From positions 48,323,601-48,387,600 of the forward strand of contig NC_092356.1 in assembly GCF_963676685.1 (NCBI RefSeq): a DNA stretch of 64,000 nucleotides, written 5' to 3'. The notes below the pieces were generated by a model. That model did no database searches, was not told the DNA's origin, and saw only the letters and a list, made by a program, of their open reading frames with translations. Of this stretch, positions 62,346 to 64,000 are shown piece after piece. Numbering within the stretch: position 1 is the stretch's first letter; each line of letters starts with the position of its first letter. The stretch comes from Mytilus edulis (lineage: Eukaryota > Mollusca > Bivalvia > Mytilida > Mytilidae). The position numbers and the translations under genes were made by a program.

Positions 62346-62938
62346 GAATTTATTTCTTATGAACAATTCCTTTACATATTTTGAAACCAGGACGTAAAAT
62401 TGTAAAAATGGTAGTGAAAAATTTCCAGCGTAATATTATTTCAATGTCCATGTTGCTGCACATTGCCAAACACTTTTTTACTTTATTTTTGGAAAAGTTC
62501 GATGAGCCAAAGCAAGTTATATATCGACCTGTATTTAAATTAAATTGGCTCTCTTCTTCTTTTTCTTCTTCTTCTTCTTTTGGTATACAATAGTCTATTA
62601 CATACTGTTGGCATACGTGGACTAGTCTATTTACAAAACTTTTACTCCAATTTACACAAAATGTATGTTTCTTTCTTATGTTCAATGTATACATGTATAT
62701 ATTTCAATTTGTGCTATAGTTCCGTAACTTATTATCCAGGCGTATAAACGAATGGTCGACAAGTGCGTAATTTTTTTTAAATTAATATTTCTGGTATGTT
62801 CCAATTTGTCCTTCACTATTGACAACGAGTATATAATTACATAACCAAATTTACCCTTGGAAAAAATATGTATATAGATTTTTATTTCATCAAATCTTGT
62901 TTTTTTTTGTATTATTTATATTTCTATAAATAATATTA

Positions 62939-63078
62939 GTTATCTTGGTGTAATCAGGGGTGTACAGAATTTTACACCTTTGTTGAAAATTCATACACCC
63001 TGAGGCGCAGCCGAATGGGTGTATGAATTTTCAACAACGGTGTAAAATTCCGTACACCCCTGATTACACCAAGATAAC
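62939..63078. mobile_element. 140-bp near-perfect hairpin, second copy
   Basis: Identical to 62206-62345 by inspection, carried by the second tandem unit. Confidence 0.88.
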
Positions 63079-63239
63079 GAATTTATTTCTTATGAACAAT
63101 TCCTTTACATATTTTGAAACCAGGACGTAAAATTGTAAAAATGGTAGTGAAAAATTTCCAGCGTAATATTATTTCAATGTCCATGTTGCTGCACATTGCC
63201 AAACACTTTTTTACTTTATTTTTGGAAAAGTTCTGAAAA

Positions 63240-64000
63240 TTTTTGTGTTCTTTTGAGTTTACAAAAAAAACTAAAAAAACTAAATATTTTTTAAAAATTT
63301 AAATTTTTTTTTTTTTAGCATTTTCTTCTTATTATTTTTTTTCTATTTTTTTTTTCTTTATTTTGGGAAAATTTTATTTTTTAATTTTTTTTGGCAAAAT
63401 TTCCTTTTTTTTTAAATTTTGGCAAAATTTTATTTATCCCCGGGTGAACAAGGGTGGGGTGTTATTTACACCGGGGTAGTCAACCAATCAGATTGAAGTA
63501 TTTTTGCTGCATAAGAAATAATATTCTTTACACCAGAAATGTTGCTTATAAACAAGCGTATGAGTTTAGTAATGACTAGTATATTATATCACTTTCGGAC
63601 ACGCAAGACAGAGATGTATATTATATACCTAATAGTTCAAAATGGAAAGTTATAAGTTATCGGCCGTGTACACTGATCAATACCCTTAGAAGTGAAACGA
63701 TGCATGAACTTAAAAGCCCGACAGGAAATCGCTTGAATACCTGGACGTGTCACCTCACACCCCTCACAATACCTTTGGGAGTAATACCTTTATAGTACGG
63801 TGACCGAGTAAAGAAAAGTCGCTTATTTAATGAGTTTAATCGTCATTCTGACTATACGGCTATAAATCACAGTATTGGTAGATCAAATATTAAATTAAAC
63901 ATTTTGACTTGTGGTCAAAAAATCGTACGGTGCATTTTTTGTAAAATGGGCTTTGAAGTACGTAAGTTAACTTAAACGAAAAATCGACTTAGAAAAGTTT
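63240..64000. other. T-rich low-complexity DNA, then unassigned
   Basis: About 63240-63435 is a run of T-rich and AAAATTT(T) phrases (for example TTTTGGCAAAATTT). The remaining sequence shows no recognisable gene. Confidence 0.5.

Larger units (their letters stand above)
61766..63233. repeat. 734-bp tandem duplication, two nearly identical units
   Basis: Units are 61766-62499 and 62500-63233. The only difference I found in the aligned part is one base in a T run (near 62166 versus 62899). Each unit has CTTCTTCTTTTTCTTCTTC microsatellite, AT-rich filler and one hairpin (62206-62345, 62939-63078). Open stretches of 69 and 114 codons at the same place in the two units are copies of each other, and the longer just reads across the unit boundary. 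They are not evidence of a gene. Confidence 0.95.

Noticed and set aside
61751-62694. Open frames of 69 and 114 codons as duplicated genes
   Set aside because: Both lie in the same part of the 734-bp unit, are dominated by a CTT microsatellite, and the longer one only reads across the unit boundary.

Overview
The window looks like AT-rich genomic DNA of a marine bivalve, most likely a mytilid mussel. Genes are sparse and intron-split (GT/AG junctions are visible), there are no bacterial-style operons, and the gaps are packed with molluscan-type repeats: 'accGGACGGACGG' tails, Penelope-like, DIRS-like and LINE remnants, and many short inverted-repeat elements. The organism assignment is an inference from gene content and repeat style, not a database result.

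Layout. 1-3400 (+): the last three exons of succinate dehydrogenase iron-sulfur subunit (SDHB), with a 103-bp tandem array that triplicates one splice donor. 3.4-10 kb: no gene; TTAA-flanked and TA-flanked MITEs, a minisatellite, and a broken copy of the 5' end of the next gene. 10282-11475 (-): an intronless Cys-loop ligand-gated channel subunit. 12-17 kb: tandem arrays and a composite nested element that holds a hammerhead-ribozyme-like core. 17-20.9 kb: AT-rich, nothing recognised. 20980-31503 (-): XXYLT1-like xylosyltransferase in two coding exons, separated by a 9.4-kb intron full of nested elements. 31742-34524: a terminal-inverted-repeat element with a 9-bp target duplication that encloses a dead LINE. 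36.4-40.9 kb: a LINE 3' end, three consecutive large foldback palindromes and a Penelope-like 3' fragment. 41215-42456 (-): an alpha-1,3-fucosyltransferase (GT10). 42.5-52 kb: repeats only. 52.2-56 kb: a minus-strand Penelope-like element split by a plus-strand one. 57.2-60.1 kb (-): a decayed DIRS-like retrotransposon (reverse transcriptase, RNase H, tyrosine recombinase). 61.8-63.2 kb: an almost identical 734-bp tandem duplication, each copy with a near-perfect 140-bp hairpin.

The four host genes are functionally unrelated: a mitochondrial respiratory subunit, a neurotransmitter-type receptor, an ER xylosyltransferase and a Golgi fucosyltransferase. They do not form a pathway. The interest lies mainly in the mobile DNA. 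Several insertions can be proved from the window itself by target-site duplications or by an 'empty' paralogous copy. Many structures are foldback or palindromic. One dispersed repeat carries a ribozyme-like core.
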